Assembly (NCBI RefSeq): GCF_004912155.1
Contig: NZ_STGX01000017.1
Coordinates: 64,417 to 128,416, forward strand
DNA length: 64,000 bases
Direction of reading: 5' to 3'
Origin: Glycomyces paridis
Lineage (GTDB): Bacteria; Actinomycetota; Actinomycetes; Mycobacteriales; Micromonosporaceae
Of this stretch, positions 8,109 through 17,449 are shown piece by piece (the first letter of the stretch is position 1; the number at the start of each line of letters is the position of its first letter). The notes beneath the pieces are model-generated. The model saw only the letters and a program-made list of their open reading frames with translations, had not been told where the DNA came from and did no database searches. The translations under genes and the position numbers were made by a program.

Positions 8109-9860
8109 ATGCCGACGCTCCGTATCGCACTCGCCCAGGACAACCCGGTCGTAGGCGACCTCGACCACAACGCCGACCTCATCCGCAGGGCCGCCTCCGC
8201 GGCCGCGGCCGCGGGCGCCCACCTCCTCGCCACCGGCGAGCAGGCGCTGACGGGCTACCCCGTCGAAGACCTCGCGCTGCGCCACTCCTTCGTGGAGGCC
8301 AGCCGCGAGCGCCTCGTCCGCCTCGCCGCCGAACTCGCCGAGGACGGCAACGGCGCCCTCCCCGTGGCCGTCGGCTACCTCGACGCCGACGGCGCACCCC
8401 CCGCGACCGGGGATTCGCCCGCTTCGCGAGGCTTGCGCAACGCGCTGGCGCTGATCCAGGACGGCAAGGTCCTCTTCCGCTACTACAAGCGCCATCTTCC
8501 GAACTACGGCGTGTTCGACGAGGACCGCTATTACACGGCGGGCCACGAACTGCACCTCGCGCGCATCGGCGGGGTCGACGTGGCCTTCACCATCTGCGAG
8601 GACATCTGGCAGGAGGGCGAACCGTTCGCCGTCGCGGCCGAGGCCGGGGCCGGACTGGTCGTCAACGTCAATGCCTCGCCGTACGAGCAGGGCAAGCAGG
8701 AGCGGCGCACCGCGATCGTCAAGGAGCGGGCCGCGCAGGTCGGCGCCCCGGTCGCCTACCTCAACATCGTCGGCGGGCAGGACGAGCTGGTCTTCGACGG
8801 CGGCTCGATGATCGCCGCCCCGGACGGCCGCATGCTCGCCTCGGCGCGGCGCTTCGGCCCCGAACTGCTCATCGCCGACCTCGACCTGGAGGCCGCGCGC
8901 GGCGGGGACGTCGCCAACCACTCCTCGCGGTCGATGAGCACCGCCCTGCACCGCCTGTCGGACGCGCCCGCGCCGCTGGAGACGCGGATCGAGCCCTCGC
9001 ACGCGCCCGACCTCGACCGGCTCGAAGAGATCTGGGAGGCGCTGCGCCTGGGCCTGGGCGACTACGTGCGCAAGAACGGCTTCGCCTCGGTCATCTTCGG
9101 GCTCTCCGGCGGCATCGACTCGGCCCTGACCGCGGTGCTCGCGCGCGACGCGATCGGCGCCGACAACGTCCACGTCGTCGCCATGCCGAGCCGCTACTCC
9201 TCCTCGCATTCGCTCGACGACGCCGCGGACCTGGCCGAACGCTGCGGCCTGCACTACTCGGTCGAGGCGATCCAGCCGATCGTCGACAGCTTCGTGTCCG
9301 AGATCGCGATCTCGGGGCTGGCGGTCGAGAACCTCCAGGCCCGCGTGCGCGGCACCCTGCTCATGGCCCTGTCGAACCAGCACGGGCACCTCGTGCTCGC
9401 ACCGGGGAACAAGAGCGAGTACGCGGTGGGCTACTCCACGATCTACGGCGACGCGGTCGGCGGCTTCGCGCCGATCAAGGACGTCCTCAAGACCCTCGTG
9501 TACGAGCTGGCGACCTGGCGCAACGCGAAGGCCCGCAGCCTCGGCGAGACCGAGCCGATCCCCGAGAACACGATCCTCAAGCCCCCGAGCGCCGAGCTGC
9601 GGCCCGACCAGAAGGACTCCGACTCGCTGCCCGACTACGAGATCCTCGACGGCATCCTCACCGGCTACGTCGACGGCGACGCCGGGCGCGAGGACCTCGT
9701 GGCCCAGGGCTACCCCGCCGACGTGGTCGACCGGGTGGCCGGGCTGGTCGACCGCGCCGAGTACAAGCGCCGCCAGTCGGCGCCGGGCACGAAGATCACC
9801 GTCAAGTCCTTCGGCCGCGACCGCAGGCTCCCGATCACCAACCGCTTCAGAGGGAAGTAG
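8109..9860 (+). CDS. nadE: Glutamine-dependent NAD+ synthetase
   Basis: A 583-residue two-domain enzyme that completes NAD biosynthesis by amidating nicotinic acid adenine dinucleotide with ammonia from glutamine. The N-terminal nitrilase-fold glutaminase (residues about 1-260) shows the triad Glu in 'ATGEQALTGYP', Lys in 'YYKRHLPNYGVFDE' and Cys in 'FTICEDIW'. The C-terminal synthetase has the PP-loop 'GLSGGIDSAL' and 'NKSEYAVGYSTIYGDAVGGFAPIKD' (written here for position, about residues 436-460). ATG 8109 follows GGAAGA. The size fits the actinobacterial form. It stands alone and is closed by the hairpin near 9886-9936. Confidence 0.96.
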   Translation: MPTLRIALAQDNPVVGDLDHNADLIRRAASAAAAAGAHLLATGEQALTGYPVEDLALRHSFVEASRERLVRLAAELAEDGNGALPVAVGYLDADGAPPATGDSPASRGLRNALALIQDGKVLFRYYKRHLPNYGVFDEDRYYTAGHELHLARIGGVDVAFTICEDIWQEGEPFAVAAEAGAGLVVNVNASPYEQGKQERRTAIVKERAAQVGAPVAYLNIVGGQDELVFDGGSMIAAPDGRMLASARRFGPELLIADLDLEAARGGDVANHSSRSMSTALHRLSDAPAPLETRIEPSHAPDLDRLEEIWEALRLGLGDYVRKNGFASVIFGLSGGIDSALTAVLARDAIGADNVHVVAMPSRYSSSHSLDDAADLAERCGLHYSVEAIQPIVDSFVSEIAISGLAVENLQARVRGTLLMALSNQHGHLVLAPGNKSEYAVGYSTIYGDAVGGFAPIKDVLKTLVYELATWRNAKARSLGETEPIPENTILKPPSAELRPDQKDSDSLPDYEILDGILTGYVDGDAGREDLVAQGYPADVVDRVAGLVDRAEYKRRQSAPGTKITVKSFGRDRRLPITNRFRGK

Positions 9861-9885
9861 GGCGCTCAGGCAGGCGCGTAAGACC

Positions 9886-9936
9886 ACCGCCGCCCGAGAT
9901 CCCATAGGATATTTCCTATAGGATCTCGGGCGGTGA
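9886..9936. terminator. Long hairpin terminator between nadE and panB
   Basis: The arms CCGCCCGAGATCC(C/T)ATAGGA face each other around a short TATTT-type loop centred near 9911, with one mismatch in about 20 pairs. It lies 25 bases after the nadE stop. The stem carries an unusually AT-rich tip (TCCTATAGGA). Confidence 0.8.
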
Positions 9937-10051
9937 TTTGTCACATCGGGGTGCTCGACGGATGACAGGGACATTGATGAGCGTTAGTTTGGTTCGGTAA
10001 CCACCCGGGGACCGGCGCAGCCGGCCACGAGGAGATTCTGGAGTCACGACG

Positions 10052-10978
10052 ATGACGTCTTCGTCCGAGAACACCGCATCCGAAGCCTTCGCTTCGCACG
10101 AGACCGCACCGCACGGCGCCGCACCGGCGTCCCCCGAGGCGCGCTCCGACGAGATCCCGAGCCTGTACGGGCCGGGCAGGCACGTCAAGCGCGTCCGCAC
10201 CCGCCACCTCCTGGAAGCCAAGGAGCGCGGCGAGAAGTGGGCGATGCTCACCTCATACGACATGTACACGGCGGCCCTCTTCGACGAGGCCGGCATCCCC
10301 GCGCTGCTCATCGGCGACTCCGCCGCGAACAACGTCTACGGGTACGAGACCACCCTCCAGGTCTCGGTCGACGAGCTCGTACCGCTGGTGGCGGCCGTGG
10401 CCCGCTCCACCGAGCGGGCGCTGGTCGTCGCCGACCTCCCGTTCGGCTCCTACGAGGCCGGTCCGGCGCAGGCCCTGGAGACGGCCGTGCGCTTCATGAA
10501 GGCCGGCGCGCACGCCGTCAAGCTCGAAGGCGGGCGCCGCATGGCCGCCCAGATCCGGGCGCTCACCGAGGCGGGCATCCCCGTCATGGCCCACATCGGG
10601 TTCACGCCGCAGAGCGAGCACGCCGTGGGCGGCTACCGCGTCCAGGGCCGGGACGCCCAGGCCGCCGAGATCGAGGCCGACGCGCACGCCGTGGCCGAGG
10701 CCGGCGCCTTCGCCGTCGTCCTTGAGATGGTGACCGCCGCGGTCGCCGCCGAGATCACCAAGCAGATCCCGATCCCCACGATCGGCATCGGCGCGGGACC
10801 GGACACCGACGCGCAGGTGCTCGTCTGGCAGGACATGGCCGGGCTGCGCCGGGGCCGCCCGCAGCGGTTCGTCAAGCGCTACGCCGAACTCGCCGACGTC
10901 CTCCAGGGCGCCGCGAAGGCCTACGCCGACGAGGTGCGCGCCGGGGAGTTCCCGACCCGCGCGCACAGCTTCGAGTGA
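10052..10978 (+). CDS. panB: 3-methyl-2-oxobutanoate hydroxymethyltransferase
   Basis: A 308-residue ketopantoate hydroxymethyltransferase, the first step of pantothenate and CoA synthesis (alpha-ketoisovalerate plus methylene-THF). Mg/substrate signatures are '[18 protein letters not shown]', '[17 protein letters not shown]', '[10 protein letters not shown]', 'AVKLEGG', '[11 protein letters not shown]' and '[21 protein letters not shown]'. About 35 residues of Ala/Ser/Glu-rich sequence precede the usual start of the enzyme. The chosen ATG has a good GGAG (10040-10043, spacing 8), so the extension is probably real. No panC or panD adjoins. Confidence 0.95.
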   Translation: MTSSSENTASEAFASHETAPHGAAPASPEARSDEIPSLYGPGRHVKRVRTRHLLEAKERGEKWAMLTSYDMYTAALFDEAGIPALLIGDSAANNVYGYETTLQVSVDELVPLVAAVARSTERALVVADLPFGSYEAGPAQALETAVRFMKAGAHAVKLEGGRRMAAQIRALTEAGIPVMAHIGFTPQSEHAVGGYRVQGRDAQAAEIEADAHAVAEAGAFAVVLEMVTAAVAAEITKQIPIPTIGIGAGPDTDAQVLVWQDMAGLRRGRPQRFVKRYAELADVLQGAAKAYADEVRAGEFPTRAHSFE

Positions 10979-11085
10979 GCGGCCGGGGGTGAGCCGGGCT
11001 GCTGCGCCCGTGTGGTGAAGCTCGCGAGCCACAAATGGGCGCAGTCCCTTTGGGGGCGGCGGCGGGTCGCGTAGCGTCTCAATAC

Positions 11086-11766
11086 GTGAACGACGCCATC
11101 CTGCTCTTCGACTACGACGGCACCGTGCGGCTCGGCACCGAGCACGCCTCGCACTACGCGCGCCTCGTCGCCGCCGAACTCGCCCCCGACGACGAACGGG
11201 CCTTCCTGGCCGCCCACGCCGCCTTCCTCGCCGGCAAGCCCACCACCGCCTCGACCTTCGACGCCTACGACGCCGACAACGCGGTGCGGCGCCTCGCCGG
11301 CGAGTTCGGCGTGGCCGACTCGGTGCGCCACGACGCCTACGTCGCCACCCGCAAGCGCATGGCCGACGGCGAGTTCGCGGTGTGGGCCCCGAAGGGCTTC
11401 CGGGAGTTCCTGTGGAGCCTGCCGCGCACGATCGAGGTGGCCCTGGTCACCAATGCCCCGGCCTCCAGTCTGGAGCCGGTGGTCGAACGCCTCGGACTCG
11501 ACGGCCTCTTCGACCACGTCATCGGGGACGCGGGCAAGCCCGAGGGCATGGACGCGATCCTCGACGAACTGCTCGAAGAGCGCGCGCCCGACGCCCTGCT
11601 GAGCATCGGCGACATCCCCCGCAACGACCTCGCCCCGGCCGCCGACCGCGGCTGCGCGACGGCCTACATCGACCACTACGGGCGGCCGTGGCCGCGCGCC
11701 ACCGCCTCGGGCGCGACCCTTGACGAGCTGTACCCGTTCATCCACCGCTGGATCACCACTCGGTGA
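11086..11766 (+). CDS. HAD-superfamily hydrolase
   Basis: 226 residues from GTG 11086. HAD motif I is 'LFDYDGTVRLG' (nucleophile Asp and general acid Asp), motif II 'ALVTNAPAS', motif III the Lys in 'GDAGKPEG', and motif IV 'LSIGDIPRNDLAPA'. A helical cap of about 90 residues sits between motifs I and II, so it is a C1-cap phosphatase/phosphoglycolate-phosphatase-like enzyme with unknown substrate. No Shine-Dalgarno sequence precedes GTG, but TAGCGT lies at 11072-11077, so the message is probably leaderless. The frame is open further upstream, but those codons lack family similarity. Confidence 0.8.
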   Translation: MNDAILLFDYDGTVRLGTEHASHYARLVAAELAPDDERAFLAAHAAFLAGKPTTASTFDAYDADNAVRRLAGEFGVADSVRHDAYVATRKRMADGEFAVWAPKGFREFLWSLPRTIEVALVTNAPASSLEPVVERLGLDGLFDHVIGDAGKPEGMDAILDELLEERAPDALLSIGDIPRNDLAPAADRGCATAYIDHYGRPWPRATASGATLDELYPFIHRWITTR

Positions 11767-11791
11767 CGGTTCGGCGGCGGGCGGATCGCGT

Positions 11792-11864
11792 GAACCCAGC
11801 GTGTCGGCCGCGGGGCTTATGCTGGGTTCGCGCCCTGAGCCGACCGATCCCCGGCTCAGGGCGC
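11792..11864. terminator. Two adjacent hairpins between convergent HAD and MOSC genes
   Basis: The first inverted repeat is GAACCCAGC (11792-11800) with GCTGGGTTC (11821-11829). The second is a perfect 13-bp stem, 11830-11842 with 11852-11864. They sit between two converging genes and probably stop transcription from both sides. Confidence 0.8.
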
Positions 11865-11899
11865 GCCAGTGCCCGTACGGTCCGGACCGCCCGGTCGGC

Positions 11900-12604
11900 T
11901 CAGCAGACGACCGTGTCGCCGACGGCGATCGTCACCGTCTCGTCGATGCGCACGTAGATCCCGAAGTGGTTGCCCAGCTCCTTGATGACGTGCTTGTGCA
12001 GCTCCATGTCGCGCTCGTTCGAGCCGTCGGGGGACCAACTGGGCAGCACGCACCGCTCGCACGGCTTCTGGAGGGTGAACTCGTGCCCGCCGAGGCGGAC
12101 CTTCGTGCCCGGTTCGAGCGCGGTCTCGGCGAACGGCTCCAGGTCGGTGTCCACGATCACGTTCGGCCGGAACCGCGCGGCCTCGACCTCCCGGCCCAAC
12201 TGTCTCCCCAACTCCCGCACGCTGGACTCGAACACGACGAGCATCCGGCCGTAGTCGCGCCGGACCGGGCGCAGCTCGACGCCCTTGTCGGCGCCGATCG
12301 TCGCCGCGAGGCGCCCCGGCAGCGCCGCGTCGTCGGCGGCCCAGGCCGCGCCGCCGCCCTCGTACAGGACCGGCTCGCCCGCGACCGCGTCGGCGCAGCC
12401 GCACTGCGCCGGCCACGCCGCCTCCCACGCCATCATCCTCGGGTGGCTGCCGCCCCACACCGACTTGTCGGTGCCGGGTTCGAACAGCCCGAACGTCCGG
12501 TCCCCGGCCAGCCCGTCGAAGTCGACCTTGGCGGAGCGGAGCGACTCGCCCCGAAGGCCCTTCACCGGGTAGCGCCACAACTGTCTGATCTCGCCTGCGA
12601 ACAT
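11900..12604 (-). CDS. MOSC domain protein
   Basis: 234 residues from ATG 12604. Residues about 1-100 form the MOSC N-terminal beta-barrel ('IRQLWRYPVKGLRGESL', 'GLAGDRTFGL'). The C-terminal MOSC domain includes 'RFRPNVIVDTD' and the Cys pair in 'KPCERCVLPSW', which in relatives such as mARC and YcbX is near the molybdenum cofactor. Members reduce N-hydroxylated compounds or move sulfur; the exact role is unknown. It is divergent from glnA2, whose promoter region is shared (12605-12709). Confidence 0.85.
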   Translation of the reverse strand: MFAGEIRQLWRYPVKGLRGESLRSAKVDFDGLAGDRTFGLFEPGTDKSVWGGSHPRMMAWEAAWPAQCGCADAVAGEPVLYEGGGAAWAADDAALPGRLAATIGADKGVELRPVRRDYGRMLVVFESSVRELGRQLGREVEAARFRPNVIVDTDLEPFAETALEPGTKVRLGGHEFTLQKPCERCVLPSWSPDGSNERDMELHKHVIKELGNHFGIYVRIDETVTIAVGDTVVC

Positions 12605-12709
12605 GCTCAACAATGTACCCAGCTCACGTTTTGAACGCGATCTGCCTGCGTTAACGTCGCTGACACATACTGGTGAGACAATTGCCGCCCCAGGACCGAG
12701 GAGGACACC

Positions 12710-14062
12710 ATGGAACGACAGAAGGAGTTCGTGCTTCGCACGCTCGAAGAACGCGACATCCGGTTCGTCCGGCTGTGGTTCACCGACGTCCTCGGCACGC
12801 TGAAGTCCGTCAGCGTGGCCCCCGCGGAGCTCGAATCGGCCTTCGAGGAGGGCATCGGCTTCGACGGCTCCGCCATCGAGGGCTTCGCCCGCGTGTACGA
12901 GTCCGACATGGTCGCCATGCCCGACCCGACCACGTTCCAGGTCTTCCCCTTCGAGGGCCGCGGCATCGGCGAGTCCGCGCGCATGTTCTGCGACATCCTC
13001 ACCCCCGAGGGCGCCCCCTCCTGGGCCGACCCGCGCCACGTCCTGCGCCGGGCCCTCTCCAAGGCCGCCGACCGCGGGTTCACCTTCTACGTGCACCCCG
13101 AGATCGAGTTCTTCCTGCTCTCCGACATCGACCCCGAGGGCCGCACCAAGCCCACCCCGGTCGACGACGGCGGCTACTTCGACCACACCACGCACTCGAC
13201 CGCGCGCGACTTCCGCCGCCAGGCCATCCTCGCGCTCGAACGCGTGGGCATCTCCGTCGAGTTCTCCCACCACGAGGTCGCCCCCGGCCAGCAGGAGATC
13301 GACCTGCGCTACGCCGACGCCCTCACCACCGCCGACAACATCATGACGTTCCGGCACATCGTCAAGGAGGTCGCGCTCACCTCCGGCGTCACCGCCTCCT
13401 TCATGCCCAAGCCCTACACCGCCCAGCCGGGCTCGGGCATGCACTCGCACCTCTCCCTCTTCGAAGGCGAGGACAACGCCTTCCACGACCCCGGCGACGA
13501 GCAGCGCCTCTCCAAGACCGCCAAGGCCTTCATCGCGGGCCTGCTGCGCCACGCGCCCGAGTTCACCGCCATCACCAACCAGTGGGTCAACTCCTACAAG
13601 CGCCTGTTCACCTCGGCCCAGCCCGGCCAGATCTCCGAGGCCCCCTCGTACGTCTCCTGGGGCAAGGCCAACCGGTCCGCGCTCGTGCGCGTGCCCGCCT
13701 ACGGCAAGCCGAACTCGGCCCGCGTCGAGATCCGCTCCCTCGACTCCGCCACCAACCCCTACCTCGCCTACGCCGTCCTCCTCGGCGCGGGCCTCAAGGG
13801 CATCGAGGAGGGCTACGAGCTCGCGCCCGGCACCGAGGACGACGTCTCGGCGCTCACCAACGCCGAACGCGTCGCCGCCGGCTACCAGCCGCTCCCGGCG
13901 AACCTCTCCGAGGCGCTCGACGCCATGGAGTCCTCCGACCTCGTCCCCGAGGTCCTCGGCGAGCACGTCTTCGACTACTTCCTCAAGAACAAGCGCCAGG
14001 AGTGGGAGGACTACCGCACCCAGGTGACGGCCTTCGAACGCAAGCGCTACATGCATCTGTGA
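12710..14062 (+). CDS. glnA2: Glutamine synthetase, GlnA2 type
   Basis: A 450-residue type I glutamine synthetase fold. The N-terminal domain has 'VRLWFTDVLGTLKSV' and the Asp-50 latch analogue in 'GFDGSAIEGF'. The catalytic barrel contains metal ligands in 'HPEIEFFLL' and 'HHEVAPGQQEIDLRYADAL', ATP-binding 'GSGMHSHLSLF', and 'NSYKRL' and 'RVEIRSLDSATNPYLAYAVLLGAGLKG'-type segments. At 450 residues it matches GlnA2 of mycobacteria, which also lies directly before glnE. The adenylylation Tyr region near the C-terminus lacks the classical NLYDLP loop, so it may not be a GlnE target. Confidence 0.92.
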   Translation: MERQKEFVLRTLEERDIRFVRLWFTDVLGTLKSVSVAPAELESAFEEGIGFDGSAIEGFARVYESDMVAMPDPTTFQVFPFEGRGIGESARMFCDILTPEGAPSWADPRHVLRRALSKAADRGFTFYVHPEIEFFLLSDIDPEGRTKPTPVDDGGYFDHTTHSTARDFRRQAILALERVGISVEFSHHEVAPGQQEIDLRYADALTTADNIMTFRHIVKEVALTSGVTASFMPKPYTAQPGSGMHSHLSLFEGEDNAFHDPGDEQRLSKTAKAFIAGLLRHAPEFTAITNQWVNSYKRLFTSAQPGQISEAPSYVSWGKANRSALVRVPAYGKPNSARVEIRSLDSATNPYLAYAVLLGAGLKGIEEGYELAPGTEDDVSALTNAERVAAGYQPLPANLSEALDAMESSDLVPEVLGEHVFDYFLKNKRQEWEDYRTQVTAFERKRYMHL

Positions 14063-14079
14063 GCCGTTAACATGGGGGA

Positions 14080-14784
14080 GTGACCACCGCACTCGCCTGT
14101 ACCGCACTCGTGATCGAGAACGACCCGGCGCAGGGTCTCGGCAGGGCCGCCGCATGGCTCGCCGAGGCCGGCATGGAACTCGACACGGTGCGGCCCCACC
14201 TCGGTGAGGCCGTGCCCAACAGCGCCGGAGGGCACGAGGCGCTCATCGCCCTCGGCGGCGGCCGCGGCAAGGACTGGGGCGAGGACCTCACCGGCCTCAT
14301 GGCGACCGCCGTCGCCGACGCGACCCCGACCCTCGCGATCTGCTCCTCCTCCCGGATGCTCGCCGCCGCCTTCGGCGGGCGCGTCGAGGACTCCGACGCC
14401 CCCAACGGCCCCCGGATGCTCGCCAAGCGCGACGCCGCCGGACGCGACCTCGTCTTCGGCCCCGCGCCCATGACCATTGACGTGATTCGCTGGCGCCGCC
14501 AGGAACTCGTCGAGCTCCCCGAGGAGGCCACCCTCCTCGCCTCCTCGCCCCAAGGGGCCCTGGAGGTCTTCCGCCTCCGCGACGCCGCCTGGGGCGTCCA
14601 GTCCCACTTCGAGTTCACCCCCGACCAGCTCGCCGACTTCGGCGGCTTCGACGAGGCCGCGCTCGCCCGCGCCGCCGCCGTCGACGAGCACATCGTCGCC
14701 ACCTGGCGGCCGATCATCCAGCGCTTCGCCCGCGTGGCCGCAGGCGAGCGCAAGGCGCTGCCCGTCATCGACGCCGGGCGCTGA
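14080..14784 (+). CDS. Class I glutamine-amidotransferase-like protein
   Basis: A 234-residue protein from GTG 14080 with the general plan of type 1 glutamine amidotransferases: 'ACTALVIENDPAQGLG' at the N-terminus, a Cys in 'LAICSSSRMLAAAFGG' at the nucleophile elbow, and His plus Glu in 'WGVQSHFEF' for the triad. The elbow is ICSSS instead of GICxGxQ, so glutaminase activity is doubtful. It lies between glnA2 (17 bases before) and glnE, which starts immediately after its TGA in the same frame. A link to nitrogen control is inferred only from that position. Confidence 0.65.
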   Translation: MTTALACTALVIENDPAQGLGRAAAWLAEAGMELDTVRPHLGEAVPNSAGGHEALIALGGGRGKDWGEDLTGLMATAVADATPTLAICSSSRMLAAAFGGRVEDSDAPNGPRMLAKRDAAGRDLVFGPAPMTIDVIRWRRQELVELPEEATLLASSPQGALEVFRLRDAAWGVQSHFEFTPDQLADFGGFDEAALARAAAVDEHIVATWRPIIQRFARVAAGERKALPVIDAGR

Positions 14785-17394
14785 ATGGACGCCGACCGGG
14801 CCCGGCTCGCCGTCGACGAGGCCAGCAACGCCCTGGCCGACCACCTGCGCGCCCACCCCGAGGTCGCGCCCGCGCTCACCGAGGACGAGGACGCCGGGCA
14901 CGCCCGCGTCCGCGAGGCCGACGCCGCCGGACTCAACGCCGCCTGGAAGGCGAACCTGCTGCGCATCGCCGCCGCCGACCTCACCGGGACCGTCGACTTC
15001 CGCGCCACCTCGGCCGCGCTGGCGCGCCTCGCCGACGCCGTCTTGGCCCGCGGCCTCGCGCTCGCCACCGCCGAGATCGACCCCTCCGGCGCCGAGGAGG
15101 CCCGCCTCGCCGTCGTCGCCATGGGCAAGACCGGCGGCGAAGAGCTCAACTACGTCTCCGATGTGGACGTCGTGTTCGTCGCCGAAGGGAACCTCGACCT
15201 CGCCGCCCGCCGGGCCGCCCGCATGATCCAGATCGTCGGCCCCGCCACCTGGCCCGTCGACGCGGGCCTGCGGCCCGAAGGGCGCGCCGGTGTCCTCGTC
15301 CGCTCGGTCGAGTCCTACCTCGCCTACCTCAAGGACTGGGCCCGCACCTGGGAGTTCCAGGCGCTCCTCAAGGCCCGGCCCGCCGCCGGGGACCTCGGGC
15401 TCGGTCTCGACTGGCTCGCCGCCGTGCAGCCGTTCATCTGGGGCGCCGCCGACCGCCCCGGCGTCGTCGCCGACATCCGGGACATGCGCCGCAAGGTCGC
15501 CGACTCGGTGCCCAGCGCCGAGCGCCGCTACGAGATCAAGCTCGGACCCGGCGGCCTGCGCGACATCGAGTTCGCCGTCCAGCTCCTGCAACTCGTGCAC
15601 GGCCGCGGCGACCCCACCCTCCGCGTCCGCTCCACACTGGAGGCCCTCGATGTGCTCGTCGCGGGCGGCTACCTCGCCCGCCGCGACGGCGAGGACCTCG
15701 CCGACACCTACGTCTTCCTGCGCACCGTCGAGCACCGGCTCCAGTTGCAGCGCCTGCTGCGCACCCACCGCGTCCCCGACGGCGGCGAACCGCTCCACCA
15801 CCTCGCCCGCACCCTCGGGTACACCACCGACGAGGGCTTCCTCGCGGCCTGGCGCGCCCACGCCACCACCGCGCGGCGCCTCCACGAGAAACTCCTGTAC
15901 AAGCCGCTGCTCGACGCCGTCACCCGCGTCTCCACCGCGGAGCTGCGCATGACCGAGACCGAGGCCGCCTCGCGCCTGGCCGTCCTCGGCTTCGCCGACC
16001 CCGCGAGCGCGCTCACCCACATCAAGAAGCTCACCGCGGGCGTCTCGCGCACCGCGACCGTCCAGCGCGCCCTCCTGCCGGTCGTCCTGCACGAACTCGC
16101 CGACTCGCCCGAGCCCGACCGCGGCCTGCTCGCCTACCGCCAGGTCTCCGACAAGCTCGGCGCCACCCCCTGGTACCTGCGGCTCCTGCGCGACGGCGGC
16201 CCCGCGGCCGTGCGCCTGGCCCGCCTGCTGGGCACCTCTCGGTACTTCACGGGCCTCCTGCTCCACGTCCCGCAGTCGCTGCGCTACCTCTCCGACAACG
16301 CCGACCTCACCCCCCGCCCGCGCGAGGAGCTCGCGGCCGGGATGCTCCAGGCCGCCGCCCGGCACGCCGACGCGACCGCCGCGATCGGCGCCGTGCGCGC
16401 GATCCGCCGCCGCGAACTCATCCGCGTCGCCGCCGCCGACCTCCTCGGCCTCCTCGACGACCAAGGGGTCGGCCTCGCGCTCTCCGACCTCACCGACGCC
16501 GTCCTCCAAGCGGCCCTTGCGATCGCCTCGCGCGGCGTGGCCGACGCCCCGCCGATCGCGGTGATCGGCATGGGCCGCCTCGGCGGCCGCGAGACCGGGT
16601 TCGGCTCCGACGCCGACGTCGTGTTCCTCCACTCCGGAACGACGGACGAGCAGCGCAGGGCCGCCTCTCGGATCGTCGAGTCGGTGCGCACGCTCCTCGC
16701 GGCCCCGACCGCCGACCCGCCGGTGGACCTCGACCTCGACCTGCGGCCCGAAGGCAAGGGCGGTGCGATCGCGCCGAGCTTCGCGGCGTACCGGCGCTAC
16801 TACGCCGACCGCGCGAAGCTGTGGGAGCGCCAGGCGCTGCTGCGCGCCCGACCGGTGGCCGGGGACCCCGAGCTGTGCGCGGCCTGGACCGAGTTCGCCG
16901 ACGCGGTGCGCTACCGGGCCGGCGGCCTCACCGAGGCCGAGCGGATCGAGTTCCGCCGCGTCAAGGCCCGCGTCGACTCCGAGCGGCTGCCCCGCGGCGC
17001 CGACCCCAACGGCCACACCAAACTCGGACGCGGCGGCCTGGTCGACATCGAGTGGACCGCGCAACTGCTCCAACTGGAGCACGGCGAGGACCCGGCGATG
17101 CGCACCACGCGCACCGTCCCCGCACTGGAGGCCGCCGCGGCGGCCGGGCACCTCTCGCGCGGCGACCTGCGGGCGCTGCGCTCGGCCTGGGAGTTCGTGT
17201 CGCGCGTGCGCAACGACATGACGCTGGCGCGCGGCGTCCCGCGCGACGACCTCCCGCGCTCGGGCCCCGAACTCGCCGCGCTGGCCCAGACCCTCGGCTT
17301 CGGCGAGGACACCGAGCGCTTTCTCAACCACTACCGGCGCCTCACGCGCCGCGCCCACGACGCGGCGCACCGGATCGTCTACGACACCCCGTGA
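14785..17394 (+). CDS. glnE: Bifunctional glutamine synthetase adenylyltransferase/adenylyl-removing enzyme
   Basis: 869 residues with both nucleotidyltransferase halves. The deadenylylating half shows 'AMGKTGGEELNYVSDVDVVFV' (about residues 112-132), 'RPEGRAGVLV' and 'KLGPGGLRDIEFAVQLLQLVHG'. The adenylylating half shows 'GMGRLGGRETGFGSDADVVF' near 596-615, 'RPEGKGGAIA' and 'KLGRGGLVDIEWTAQLLQLEHG'. The family controls glutamine synthetase by AMP transfer to Tyr. The protein begins at about the 'ALADHLRAHPE' segment, roughly 100 residues into typical actinobacterial GlnE (near 1,000 residues), so the N-terminal lead-in is missing. ATG directly abuts the previous TGA. Confidence 0.92.
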   Translation: MDADRARLAVDEASNALADHLRAHPEVAPALTEDEDAGHARVREADAAGLNAAWKANLLRIAAADLTGTVDFRATSAALARLADAVLARGLALATAEIDPSGAEEARLAVVAMGKTGGEELNYVSDVDVVFVAEGNLDLAARRAARMIQIVGPATWPVDAGLRPEGRAGVLVRSVESYLAYLKDWARTWEFQALLKARPAAGDLGLGLDWLAAVQPFIWGAADRPGVVADIRDMRRKVADSVPSAERRYEIKLGPGGLRDIEFAVQLLQLVHGRGDPTLRVRSTLEALDVLVAGGYLARRDGEDLADTYVFLRTVEHRLQLQRLLRTHRVPDGGEPLHHLARTLGYTTDEGFLAAWRAHATTARRLHEKLLYKPLLDAVTRVSTAELRMTETEAASRLAVLGFADPASALTHIKKLTAGVSRTATVQRALLPVVLHELADSPEPDRGLLAYRQVSDKLGATPWYLRLLRDGGPAAVRLARLLGTSRYFTGLLLHVPQSLRYLSDNADLTPRPREELAAGMLQAAARHADATAAIGAVRAIRRRELIRVAAADLLGLLDDQGVGLALSDLTDAVLQAALAIASRGVADAPPIAVIGMGRLGGRETGFGSDADVVFLHSGTTDEQRRAASRIVESVRTLLAAPTADPPVDLDLDLRPEGKGGAIAPSFAAYRRYYADRAKLWERQALLRARPVAGDPELCAAWTEFADAVRYRAGGLTEAERIEFRRVKARVDSERLPRGADPNGHTKLGRGGLVDIEWTAQLLQLEHGEDPAMRTTRTVPALEAAAAAGHLSRGDLRALRSAWEFVSRVRNDMTLARGVPRDDLPRSGPELAALAQTLGFGEDTERFLNHYRRLTRRAHDAAHRIVYDTP

Positions 17395-17449
17395 CCGCGC
17401 CCGGACCGCTGACACGGCGGCGGCCGCGCGCCTACACTCGGGACCGGGG

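Noticed and set aside
12640..12670. GlnR-like site (TTAAC-N6-GACAC) before glnA2
   Set aside because: Matches only part of the GlnR consensus I remember, and no second half-site pair is found at the expected distance.
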